From NCBI GenBank assembly GCA_934045905.1, contig OW203773.1:20633246-20697245 (forward strand): 64,000 nucleotides of DNA. The letters are read 5' to 3'. Shown piece after piece: positions 54,501 through 64,000 of this stretch (the stretch's first letter is position 1; every line of letters starts with the position of its first letter). Position numbers and translations under genes: made by a program. The notes below the pieces were generated by a model. It had not been told where the DNA came from and made no database searches. It worked only from the letters and a program-made list of their open reading frames with translations. This DNA comes from Leuctra nigra (taxonomy: Eukaryota; Arthropoda; Insecta; Plecoptera; Leuctridae).

Positions 54501-55832
54501 GCAATAATGGAGATATTTTAATTCTTGTTGAAGGAGACGTTCCAAGAAAACTAAATGTATGGTATATAAGTATTGATATGTCGTATATTGATATTTTTCC
54601 AGAGTGGTGGAAAGTTGTTGCAATAAAAATCAAAAGTAATAGTACCTAATAGGGTTTATTTAATAAGTGAAAAATTAAAATAATTTGTAGACCTCTTATT
54701 TTGATTTAAATCATAATTATAAAATTTGCATAATTAGTACTAATTTTGACCTCTCGTGACCTCGGTTTTGGCGGAAACCTACAACGATAATTTTGTACTG
54801 CATCTAGATGCTCCGAGCTTTCATTACGTTTAGATAACGTTTAGATTTTAATCGGACGATTGATAAAATATCGATTAAATGCTCATTGACACATTGTTCC
54901 GGAATGTGGATTTCGGCGGATTTTAAATATGTGTAGAGGGAATTTTTCTGAAGAGAATGACACCAAAATAACAAATATTACAATTTGTTTTGGGTTTGAA
55001 CGTTTTTAGGTTATATTTGACTGGACTATACTAATTCAAGTCGGTGACCCGTGTAAGATTCACAAATCAATTAAACAAATATTATTGTATTTCAAGAAAT
55101 TGCTATTATTTTAAATTATTTCATGCAGTACGAAATAAGTACCTACTTTATTTGATTTGTATCAGTTTTTAATGAAAACTGGCGAAATTTGGCTATTATA
55201 CTGATTATCTCTTTATTTCATACCGTGACACAACTTTGAAAACGGTTACAACTACCTATCAGAAAAATACGACTTTGAAATAAAAGAAAAAATAAAAATT
55301 TCAATAATTATGATTACTATTTCTGCACAAAATTATGGACAATTTCTATATACCTCTTCAAGATATCTCTTAAATTAATCCCGTGCCACATGTTTTTGTA
55401 TTTGCATGTGTTATTGTTGAGGAAAATAATTGTAAGAATTTCTCTACAACATCGACTTTCCGTGCGGAAGTAACCACTTCCAATTATTATTATTAAATCT
55501 ATTATCACAATAATAATAAATTTAACTCACCTGTAGACACTTGTCACTGTTGGAAACATGTCTGCGGCCACCCTCTCCTTTACAGCTTCGATTAGTTGAA
55601 GTTGGGGGATATCTTCCTCTCGTGACTGATGCAAATGATAATTTGCATCAGTTTTTGTGAGGCCAATAATAATATCTCCCTGAACTTTTATTGTTGGCCC
55701 CACACACTTCGCGTTGTCGCACCGGTAATAAGCAATTCCTTTATGAACACGATTTATTTTATACAAAAAATTACCAAAAATCAATTTCTGACCTCCTCTC
55801 TTAGTTTTAACAAACTCGGCACGTGTATTCAT
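51197..55832 (-). CDS. FLYWCH zinc-finger MULE (Phantom-like) transposase gene, six exons, intact frame
   Basis: Exons (minus): 55832-55531, 54312-54093, 53665-53537, 53178-52954, 52591-52362, 51515-51197. All five introns are GT-AG with phases 2,0,0,0,2, giving 1425 nt and 474 residues without a stop. Domains: FLYWCH finger (about 10-72; RGGQK, FGNFLYKINR, YYRC..AKC, YHLH); linker with a Pro-rich patch; MULE DDE core with VYMDGTF (Asp194), FSDFEMAVFG (Asp260), KGCLFHFNQALWRKVQELGL, and TNNHVEGWH (Glu387). The FLYWCH plus MULE combination is typical of Phantom elements of animals. Terminal inverted repeats were not found, so it may be an active transposase source or a domesticated gene. A Helitron-like tail and a hairpin MITE sit in its introns. 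Confidence 0.82.
52070..52340 (+). mobile_element. 5'-truncated Helitron-like copy in intron 5 of the MULE gene
   Basis: Ends GCTCGCTCATCAACGCG then GAGCGTTTTTCTAG before T, only 21 bases from the exon 5 donor. Upstream sequence resembles the family interior from about 52070. It lies antisense to the gene. Confidence 0.62.
52362..52591 (-). CDS. MULE gene exon 5
   Basis: Acceptor TTGCAAAAAG chosen over a second AG six bases on, because it keeps WRK-VQELGL continuous as in the family. Ends CG|GTACGT. Includes ALPLLPIGCVDDGFQIL. Confidence 0.75.
52742..52760 (+). repeat. Poly-C tract in intron 4 of the MULE gene
   Basis: About 18 C with one late interruption. Confidence 0.8.
52954..53178 (-). 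CDS. MULE gene exon 4 (second catalytic Asp)
   Basis: Acceptor TTTTTCAG, donor AAG|GTTAGT. LFPLVYALLPNKTQATYERV, then FFSDFEMAVFGAV with the second Asp, and GCLFHFNQALWRK. Confidence 0.82.
53315..53438. mobile_element. 124-bp hairpin MITE in intron 3 of the MULE gene
   Basis: TTATAAACATTACCTCGCAT / TCATAAAACTG at the left pairs with its reverse complement at the right for about 48 bp with two or so mismatches, leaving a ~28-base loop. The transcript would fold into a long hairpin inside the intron. Confidence 0.65.
53537..53665 (-). CDS. MULE gene exon 3 (first catalytic Asp)
   Basis: Acceptor TGTTCTAG, donor GAG|GTGAAT. 43 codons: LGDAKTVYMDGTF holds the first Asp of the DDE triad; SMPLQFKQLYTLHG follows. 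Confidence 0.8.
54093..54312 (-). CDS. MULE gene exon 2 (linker)
   Basis: Acceptor CCATTGCAG, donor TTG|GTAAGT. Reads DETNKTALSVAPLPPPPRPD then SLPHIPNHISEIILDGKWGE, the spacer between finger and catalytic core. Confidence 0.78.
55531..55832 (-). CDS. MULE gene exon 1 (FLYWCH finger)
   Basis: ATG at 55832, donor CTACAG|GTGAG at the end. Carries the whole FLYWCH finger: Cys pair in YRCDNAKC and His pair in YHLH; the usual Trp of the name motif is Tyr here (YYRC). Confidence 0.8.
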
Positions 55833-56243
55833 CTTGGATACTAGTTCACAAGTGAATAATGTTGATTTACGGAAATGAATATTTGGGAATTTTGCTCCTT
55901 GTTTGGACTTAGGTCAACCCCTACAAGCGTGTTTTGGGAAATTCCCATACTTATTAGTAGTCTCGGTTTGGGGAAGATTCAAGATCTTATACCGAATTTC
56001 CTTCATGACAAGGATGACACGCGATACCCGGTTTATTGGGTATTTTAGTAAAATGTCAAATATCCCACCTTGATTGTGATAGCTTACTACGGATGGAAAT
56101 AATATCAAAACTTGAAGCCAATAAAATTTGAACCAAATCTGAAATAGCTTATTTATTTACATAGAAATTAGTCACTATTGCTCTAATATGTATTACAAGT
56201 TTTATAAATAAACTAAAAAATGAAGTGATTACCCCCCTAAGAA
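55833..56243. other. Region upstream of the MULE gene
   Basis: Presumed promoter of the minus-strand gene. No TATA box or terminal inverted repeat could be assigned. AT-rich. Confidence 0.3.
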
Positions 56244-56405
56244 ACACTCGGGTAAAAGACGCAGCCAAGTCTAAAATAAAAAAATCAATGAAATCCAAAA
56301 ATTCAGCACTGAAAAGTGGTGATATCAAAAAAAGGGGCCAAGTCATCATGTTCATTGAAAACTTTTTTTTGTCAAAATCACAAAATTCTTGGCGCATCGT
56401 TTTTG
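56244..56405 (+). repeat. Diverged solo arm of the 62-63 kb element family
   Basis: ACACTCGGGTAAAAGACGCA, GCCAAGTC, TGATATCAAAAAAAGG and GCGCATCGTTTTT occur in family order but diverged. It faces away from the MULE gene, so it is not that gene's terminal repeat. 56406-58780 is AT-rich with no supported gene. Confidence 0.5.
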
Positions 56406-58781
56406 TAGTGCAATTAACTTTTTTATTTTTGAGTTCAGGGGGGCTCTTATTCCCGTGTCGTCTCGTATCATTTAATTTTTTTAAGTTTCAGTTTGGTCAT
56501 TTATTTTATTTTCGGAATTCAGATTGGAATTGGGATTTTAAAAAAAAGGAAAAAAGTTTTTGAAAATCGGTTATAAATTGAAAAAGTGTTTAAATTTTAA
56601 AGCAATTTATGGCTTATATGGGGTTATACCCTTAAAAAAGGCGTTTAGTTTTTATACTTAAAAAACATGTGCAAAAGACATATAAAATTGAACCAATACC
56701 TATTTTTATTCTCTTTTAAATGAAAAAAGCGCATGTTCTTCGTAATAGAACTTGTGCAAATCTCACAAATTCCGTCGAATTAGATCGCAAATGGCAAATT
56801 TAGAATTCTTTTGTCACACAAACGCCTTCATCTACCTATATCATGAGTTGTGTGTTAAAATAAATATTTGAAATGGTTTTTATCGATTTTCAATCTGTTG
56901 TCAACATATTTTCGAACAAATATACACTCACTTTTGTCAAGGCCAGTGTAAATGTTTGCTAAAATATGTGAAAAAATAAGTTCATAGATGGAAAAAATCA
57001 TTTGGAAGGTGTATTTTCTATAGCACATTGACTTTATTCCGATCTGTCCACCACTTTTAAGCCTTTGAGGTGACTTAGAAGACATAATTTTGGTATTGTT
57101 GTATATAGTAAAATAATCCGATTTGTAGTGCAAATAAAGATGTATCTTTAAACTGAACAAACTGAACACCCATTCAAATAAAGATACTAATAAAGATAAT
57201 GCTCATAAATTTGATTTTTTATCCAATACATGCCTTAATGTGCAAGTTTCATAAAAAAAAGTTTTGAGTATGAAAAAATGCATTAATTATTAAGTTGCAG
57301 TGCAAAAACAGAATAAACCAGACGAAGTTGACGTGTTTGAAGAAGTTATTTGGAATTATTTTGTAGGAAATAGACGAATTTATGTTTATTTATTAATAAT
57401 TTATCATTGAGGTTTAATAAAACCATGCTTAGGTATTGTTCTTCAGTTTATTGAAAGTGTGTGAATTCATGTTTCTTCCGCATTATAACAGTGAGTAACA
57501 TCATCCAATTCTTCGTTGGAAATTCAGACACAATACTTTTCTTTTCTTTCAATTTCTTTCCTTAAAACACCGTCTCAAAAGATCCTCTTTAAAAAATGAA
57601 GTAATTTTTATGTCAAATTATAACATCAGACAAACTATTTTTGTGCAAATTAGCTGGACATAAACTGTTTCTTAGTCCTGTATTAAATCTTCATATGTGT
57701 TCTCAAGGCCTCTCAAACAGTTTTATTTTGCGCTATACACATTACAAATAGTATTGTATTATATTTTAAATAAGCGCGCTGAAAAATATCCAATACTACA
57801 GTAGGGGAGGGGCATAGGGCAGGGTTTCATTTGTTTTTCGAGGTGGTTGGAGGGGGAGGGAGGGTGGTTCTTTAAGGTTGATGTTTTCAGGCAAGAATAG
57901 TACACAGTAGCGCGACTCTGTTAGGTGATACGAGAATAGTTTTGATGGTTTTTCAGGTAGATTTTGGGATCGTTAGGCGTTACGAGCACTAACCCAGACC
58001 AACCATCGCGAGACTTCCTGACTCTCCGCACACTCTCATCACACAATGAAGAAGGTTCTTTCAATACTACCTGACTCTATTGTTATTACTTCAGTCATAT
58101 TGCTCAAAAAATAAATCATTGAATTATCAAGATAGAACGATATTAGGTATTTTTTTAGCTTCAGAATGCACAAAGTAACATGTAAGCTATTTTTATTTTA
58201 AATTTTTTGGTGTATTTTAAACTATTGAACATATATAAATACAGTATACGGCAATTGAAAAACTAAAAGTAAATATAGGTTAACAAAAGTGAAACAACAC
58301 ATATTTTTTCTTGCATGCATTATCAAAATACTACTTTTTAATGCAATTTATCTACACGCAAACTCCGACTAGGTACATGAGATTTTTTTAATGCAATTCT
58401 GGACTTTTATTGACAACTTTTTGCACAATCGGACATGAACGGGTTGTGCGAAGTAAAAAATATTTTAGAATGTTAGAATGTTTTCACATTTTCAATAGCC
58501 ATATAAGTTCAAACAATAAAAATGTGTAATATTGTCTGATTTTTTTCAAAACAAAATATATTTTGTTTATTTTTTTACTGTCAATAATTGTCATCATCTA
58601 AAAATTCAATGTTATTGCATCTTCCATTTTCGCGTCCAGTACTTCATTATAACATTTCCAGTTTTTATCCTTTTCTCCTCATTGACCGCTGCCTGTGAAT
58701 GGACAGGTTTGAGTTCAGGAAATGATCAAGACCCAGGTAGACGGGGACGGATGTACCCTCGCAGGCAGGGGATCAATTAGT

Positions 58782-59097
58782 GAAGCGTCATTAGTCAATA
58801 TCAATAGATAACAGCTCAAGTATCTACGCTCATAAGTTGACTTTACAATATTACGAAAATTTGAGAAATATTCTTGTTTCATCAAACAGATGAAGTAACA
58901 ACAAGCATATTCATTTTTTATTTGAAGAAATCGGAAGAAAAATAGATGAATTTGAGTTCAATTTGACGAATTTATTTCTTCGAAACAACAGAATAGAGAC
59001 ACAACTTGAAATTGTGGCTGGTCAGGAATCTGAGGCAGGATGTAGTTTGGAATTTAGATCCCCCTGATAAGGAAGTGCAAAACATCACAAAGCCCAG
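58782..59097 (+). repeat. Dispersed ~310-bp repeat, copy 2
   Basis: Matches 21885-22195 in the same orientation. Just upstream (58680-58778) a short frame CEWTGLSSGNDQDPGRRGR ends at the TAG at the repeat edge; without an acceptor in phase I do not call it an exon. Confidence 0.62.
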
Positions 59098-59373
59098 CAT
59101 ACGTCAATGACAAAGCGTTCACAAGTTTGTCACAAAACAAAAGTACCTGAGCTCACCACCTGAGCGCTGAAGTCGACGAGAAATTGTTGGCTCTCTGATG
59201 ACTCCTCTCAGAAATACTGAGGATATCAGTTATCACCACGTGTCGTGTCGAAGTTGAATGGCACAAGACTTTAAATTTCACTTTTTCACTCGGCGTAATT
59301 ATTGGCTATTGACCATTTTGGTCATTGGCCAGCTTTAGTTATAGTTAATCTTTATAATTGTGGTGGTGATCTT

Positions 59374-59740
59374 GTGGAGCGGTCGCTCCACACAGCCAAG
59401 TCGTACCGTACACTCACAGTCACTTAACATACCGTAAATGCCTATATAAACCGAGGAGCGGACCAACTACTTTTACTGTAAAGCAACCACATGGCATTTT
59501 CGGCCTACTGGATCTCAACAATGGAAAATCTCACATTGTTGTGAAATGTCTTAATTTTGAGCTATGGCCCACCTGACAACATAATTATACATCACGCGAC
59601 TACAACCAGTCATGCCGTTTACGACCTAGAGGGCAGTGAAAACGTGAAATTACACCGCTTTCTTCTTCTTCTTCTTCTTCTTCTGATGAATCTCTATGTT
59701 CTGATGATGATGATGATATCAGAACAGGTTGCTATCACCG
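59374..59740 (+). repeat. TATA-bearing dispersed repeat, copy 2
   Basis: GGAGCGGTCGCTCCAC, CAAGTCGTACCGTACAC, CCTATATAAACCGAGG, then CAACAATGGAAAAT and about 8 TTC units, collinear with 7604-8250. It runs into a 118-bp array. Confidence 0.65.
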
Positions 59741-60670
59741 TCACAGCCTAAACGGCTGAACCGATCGACCTGAAATTTTTACCACATATGCACTTTTGGC
59801 GTCTGATGATACCTTGCCTCTTGTGATTTTTTGTGCCGCCATTTTTAAACCGGAAGTGACGTCATATCTTAAAAATCTCTGGACCGATTGGAACGAAAAT
59901 AGCGCCATTCGATTTAGATGGTGATCTATATGAAGTATCAATAATAAAATAATTATTTTCTTATTTTCTAAACCGGAAGTGACGTCATAAATACGCAATA
60001 TTTAACTTATTTCAACGAATTATACTTAAAATACATACATAATTAACTTACATTGTAACATAGACAATACAAATTATAAATTCAAGGTTGCAGTGTACTC
60101 GGCCGCCATTCCTGAAACCGGAAGTGACGTCATATATCTAAAACGGCTGTACCGATTGCAACCAAATTTTGGATATATGTAGGACTAATAATTATGAATT
60201 AAAAACGACATTATTTTCGGCCGCCATTGTTAGAACCGGAAGTGACGTCATATATCGAAAACGGCTGTACCGATTGCAACCAAATTTTGGAAATATGTAG
60301 GACTCATAATTATGAATTAAAGAAGACATTATTTTCGGTCGCCATTGTTAAAACCGGAAGTGACGTCATATATCGAAAACGGCTGTACCGATTGTAACCA
60401 AATTTTGGAAATATGTAGGACTAATAATTATGAATTAAAAACGACATTATTTTCGGCCGCCATTGTTAAAACCGGAAGTGACGTCATATATCGAAAACGG
60501 CTGTACCGATTGCAACCAAATTTTGGAAATATGTAGTACTTATAATTTTGAATTAAAGACGACATTATTTTCGGCCGCCATTGTTAAAACCGGAAGTGAC
60601 GTCATTTATCGAAAACAGCTGTACCGATTGCAACTAAATTTTGGAAATATGTAGGACTAATAATTATGAA
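59740..60670 (+). repeat. 118-bp minisatellite with composite ETS/CRE motif (left part)
   Basis: Five units with exact 118-bp spacing of GAAGTGACGTCAT (60121, 60239, 60357, 60475, 60593), preceded by two related phrases at 59850 and 59973. Each unit has TTCGGCCGCCATTGTTAAAA, CCGGAAGTGACGTCATATAT, GAAAACGGCTGTACCGATTG and AATTTTGG.ATATGTAG. CCGGAAGT is an ETS core and TGACGTCA a CRE, fused without a gap. Confidence 0.85.
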
Positions 60671-61597
60671 CTAGGAAAACGCTCTGTGTAACGCTTTGAT
60701 GAGCGAGCACGGATACACGCAACACCTCGAACCGAAATTATGTCTATCGAATGTCATTAAAAGCCAACAATTCTTTAGTTTCGTCACAGACTTGTTTTAA
60801 AATCTCCAAAATCTCCAAAAATATTGGTGCCAATCCTTGCTTAGTTTTAAGTTGATTCGATTAAACCTTTATGATTGAACGGTTCCTTGTTAATTTTCAA
60901 AAATCACAGGATCTCGAGTGGACGTTTTCGGAACCATCTTGTAATGACATGGCAGTGGTGACGGTTTGTTCGGAACGGAACAAACCGTCACCACTGCCAT
61001 GTCATCACAGGATCTCGTTCAAAAAATATACCTGGGACCACCCATATGATATGATATGTAGTGTGTGTACACAATATCAGATCAATCTTTTGAACGGTCA
61101 TTATTATTAGTTTCATTTCGTTTAAAACTTTCTGCTCTAACTACCTTGCCTTGAACTGTAGATTCGAGTCGCCGTGAATTTGACAGCCAACACGCAAAAT
61201 GTCCCTAAAATGACAAAAACTTTTGAAATTAACGACAGATTAGAGTGAAAATTGGCAAAAATACCTTAAATGTTGGTACCAATGACCATGCGAAGTTTTT
61301 AGTTGGTCGGTCAATCGGTTCCAGTTTAAATTTCAAAAATCACAGGAAAAATGGTTTCAAATTTGAACCAATTGGAGGATTTGGCTGAAATTTTTTTTGA
61401 TTGGGTACAATGTTGGTTGCAATGACTTTGCTAAATTTCAAATTGATCGAACCAACCAATCGAAAGATAATTTTTATAAAATTTGAACCAATCACAGGAT
61501 CTCGTTCAGAAAAGATCCCAGGGATCGCATAGATTACGTTAGTATGTGTACAAAATTTCAGATCGATTGGTTGTGCGGTTTGACCTGGGCAGTGCAG

Positions 61598-61636
<39 letters not shown>

Positions 61637-61690
61637 ACACAGAGAAAGTGCCATAAGAGTACCGTGGTGACGCTCGCTACGCTCGCTCAA
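60671..61690 (-). mobile_element. Helitron-like element, inverted full copy, inside the 118-bp array
   Basis: On the minus strand it runs from TTGAGCGAGCG (61690) to CCTAG (60671). The array reads ...AATTATGAA before it and TTAAAGACG... after, exactly joining into the unit phrase AATTATGAATTAAAGACG. Insertion therefore occurred without duplication or loss, between A and T. It contains an A-run of about 35 near 61601. Confidence 0.78.
60944..61005. repeat. Perfect 28-bp-arm hairpin
   Basis: Arms 60944-60971 and 60978-61005 are exact reverse complements around the loop GGAACG. The ~100-bp insert carrying them is bounded by direct repeats of TCACAGGATCTCG (60904 and 61004), absent from other family copies. 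Confidence 0.85.
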
Positions 61691-61900
61691 TTAAAGACGA
61701 CATTATTTTCGGCCGCCATTGTTAAAACCTAAAGTGACGTCATATATCGAAAACGTCTGTACCGATTGCAACCAAATTATGCAATTTTGTAGGACTTATA
61801 ATTATGAATTCAAGACGACATTATTTTCGGCCGCTATTTCAAAACCGGAAGTGACGTCATATATCGAAAACGGCTGGATTGATTGTAACGAAACTTAAGC
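61691..61900 (+). repeat. 118-bp minisatellite (right part)
   Basis: Continues the array after the insertion, with motif starts at 61731 and 61848 (117 apart). The first has AAAGTGACGTCAT, breaking the ETS half while keeping the CRE half. Confidence 0.8.
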
Positions 61901-62050
61901 TATTCTTCTTGGATAATCATTTTCATCATATACCAAACGCAAATTTTCTTAGTAACCAAATCGGCTGAGGCGTATTTTTTTAAAGAAATTAGTCCCTGCC
62001 CGGACATGTGCTACAAGCAATATGAATAAACTAACAAAAGAAGTGAAATA

Positions 62051-63110
62051 CCAGAAAAAAACACTTCGTGTAAAAAAGGCAGCCAAGTCTGTTTACTTTA
62101 AAAAAATTCAACACCGAAAAGGAGTGATATCAAAAAAGGAGCCAAGTCAATGACATTTCCAAATATTAAATCGTATTTTTGAAATAAAAGAATAAACACC
62201 GAGAAATACTTTACAATAGGACTTGGCGCATCGTTTTTTAAAGACATTTTCTATTCATAAGCATATGCCATTTATATACAACCGTCATTAAGAATTTTTA
62301 GAATAATAGGGAAACATCTTACAATTACTTATTACACATACCTACTGTAAAATATTTTCTTTTTGAATATATACGCGATAAAACTTGTTGCCTATGTTTT
62401 CTATAAATACACAATAGTTATCTTTGTAATATTGTTTCGTGATCAACATAATTAAGTCTCATGCGTTATACCTTCTCATCATGAAATACATTTCAATTAA
62501 TCCACATTTTATAACAATACATTTCACAAAGTACACAGTCACATTGTATTTCTATTAAAAAATTTAACTTTATACACTTGACACTTCAAAAATATATAAT
62601 AGTGTTCCATACATAATTATTTGACAACGATTCATGATTTCCTTCAGTCAAGATCAAATTATGAAATGATACCCTTCTAATATCACCATAATAACAGTGC
62701 TATAAGAATATGTATGAGCCAACTTCCTTGTTATTTAATTCTTCGCCCTTATATTACTTATCTATTACAGCATGAAATCTTTCTACTATCGCCATTGACA
62801 AAACTATAATATAGCCATTACTAAAAGTAGCTTGATTCATAGATTCTGGCTCTAATAGAAAGAGGAAAATGTACCTACTTTAAATTTCTTTCCACTTTTA
62901 GTATTGAATGAGGTCTTTAAAAAAACGATGCGCCAAGTCCTTTTGTAAAGTATTTCTCGGTGTTTATTCTTTTATTTCAAAAATACGATTAAATATTTGG
63001 AAATGTCATTGACTTGGCTCCTTTTTTGATATCACTCCTTTTCGGTGTTGAATTTTTTTAAAGTAAAGAGACTTGGGTGCCTTTTTTACACGGAGTGTTT
63101 TTTTTCTGGG
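62051..63110. mobile_element. 1.06-kb DNA element with ~200-bp terminal inverted repeats
   Basis: Arms 62051-62255 and about 62905-63110 are about 95% reverse complements: CCAGAAAAAAACACTTCGTG, AAAAAAGGCAGCCAAG, GGAGTGATATCAAAAAAGG and GCGCATCGTTTTTT. The 650-bp interior is AT-rich and non-coding. Related single arms at 1741 and 56244 show a family. Target duplication unclear. Long arms suggest a MULE-type non-autonomous element. Confidence 0.8.
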
Positions 63111-63474
63111 ATAACTATTATAGCACACGAATTATGTTATTTTAATGGCGCCTGACATAGTCAGATAGGCCAGCGGTATTTTGTGGACTCTCCCCAACGG
63201 AGGTTGAGGAAGAAGTCCCAAATATGAGTCTCAAATAGTTAGATGCTGCTTGTCTAACGCTAGAAGCTGGTAGATGTAGTCCGTCTAACTTTGGCTAGAG
63301 ATGTAGTAAGTACTCCATCTCTAAAGTGAGTTACACACTCAGAATTTAGGAATAGACGACTACAAGTTTGAGATGTTCTCGTCTAACTCGGAAGTGAAGC
63401 TTACACAGAATTAAATTTAAGCCGTGAATACCTCTTCAATGATACCATGCATTCTTACAATAATACGCCACAAT
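63111..63474. other. Unassigned stretch with TCTAACT-type repeats
   Basis: Repeated GTCTAAC/GTTAGA and TAGATG(C/T) strings (63236-63390) suggest a decayed inverted-repeat element. No gene. TGCATTCTTACAATAATACG near 63449 also occurs near 2147. Confidence 0.35.
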
Positions 63475-64000
63475 CTAGTGGAGCGGTCGCTCCACCCAGC
63501 CAAGTCGTACTATACACTCACAGTCACTAGTAAACTAAGGAGCAGACCAAACACTTTTACTGTAAGCAACAACATGGCATTTTCGGACTACTGGATCTTA
63601 AAATTCGAAAATCTCGCATTGTTGCGAAATATCTTAAATTTGCGATCAAGAGGGCCGTGAAAACAGTGAAATTACACCCCTTTTAAAAGCTATCTGATGA
63701 TGATGATTCAGATTCAGATATCAGGAAACACTGTTGACAGGGCCACAGCCTAAACGGGTTAACCAATCGATCTGAAATTTTTACCACATGTGCACTTTTG
63801 GCGTCTGAGGTGCCTTTTGCTATAACTGGTTTTATGCCGCCATTTTTAAACCGGAAGTGACGTCATATCTCGAAAACGGATGGCCCGATCAGGACGAAAT
63901 TAGCGCCAATCGATTCAGACGGTCATCTTTATGAATATCAATAGTCACAATAGAAATGCACTATTATCAAAACCGGAAATGACGTCATAAAAATGCCAAA
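63475..64000 (+). repeat. TATA-repeat family, copy 3 (TATA deleted), cut by window edge
   Basis: GGAGCGGTCGCTCCACCC and CAAGTCGTACTATACACTCA are present, but the TATATAA segment is missing through a short deletion after CAGTCACTAGTAAA. Later parts keep CCGGAAGTGACGTCAT (63851) and CCGGAAATGACGTCAT (63973). Confidence 0.62.

Noticed and set aside
56244..56405. Terminal inverted repeat of the MULE gene
   Set aside because: The arm faces away from the gene and no partner lies on the far side of 51197.
56225..56563. 112-codon basic protein
   Set aside because: It overlaps a diverged transposon arm and has no support outside it.
58532..58780. Terminal exon of the Ly6-like gene at 47763
   Set aside because: None of the nearby acceptors gives an open frame in the required phase, and the cysteine pattern is absent.
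59740..61900. Regularly spaced 118-bp repeats as a CRISPR array
   Set aside because: The whole unit repeats, including what would be spacers; the context is eukaryotic and there are no cas genes.

Overview
The window is eukaryotic, AT-rich and dominated by transposable elements. Spliced GT-AG genes, a tRNA-derived SINE, Jockey-type and CR1/L2-like LINEs, a FLYWCH/MULE transposase gene, Ly6-like exons and frequent TAGGTACCTA-type strings all suggest an insect, possibly a hemipteran (that last step is a guess). One 200-base assembly gap lies at 23622-23821. Nothing looks prokaryotic, and no rRNA gene, true tRNA gene or CRISPR array was found.

Layout. 1-5.0 kb: a broken Jockey ORF1 (minus) and a 5'-truncated Jockey ORF2 with an open 792-codon frame (plus). 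5.1-5.3 kb: a Ly6/uPAR-like exon (minus). 5.8-12.3 kb: inverted-repeat elements, a TATA-bearing repeat with a (TTC)n expansion, and a SINE. 13.2-17.1 kb: an intronless gene for a secreted protein of about 1296 aa with no family I recognise. 18-23.6 kb: GC-rich repeat, Helitron-like element, hAT-type MITE, and a promoter with a broken first exon. 23.8-31.4 kb: a degenerate LINE (minus) split by a 5.2-kb TA-flanked DNA element. 31.5-34.7 kb: nested LINE fragment, Helitron-like foldback and a TA-flanked 1.7-kb element. 35.2 kb: a terminal exon of a GPI-anchored Ly6-like protein. 36.2-42.6 kb: a full-length two-ORF LINE inside a minisatellite. 43-50 kb: G-rich and other tandem repeats, MITEs, a second full Helitron-like copy and another Ly6-like exon. 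51.2-55.8 kb: a six-exon FLYWCH-MULE (Phantom-like) transposase gene with an unbroken reading frame. 56-64 kb: repeat copies, including a 118-bp array carrying a composite ETS/CRE motif and split by an inverted Helitron-like insertion.

The most notable object is the LINE at 36.2-42.6 kb. Its ORF1 reads as SAP-like motif, PHD finger, coiled coil, macro (ADP-ribose-binding, TARG1/OARD1-like) domain, then about 14 copies of a 29-residue Gln/His-rich repeat. ORF1 and ORF2 meet at a TAATG stop/start overlap. ORF2 is open through endonuclease and reverse transcriptase, but the endonuclease GDxN aspartate is valine, so this copy may be disabled at one codon.

The host genes show no operon-like cooperation. 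The repeated theme is nested insertion, and several insertions leave readable empty-site evidence that defines element ends.
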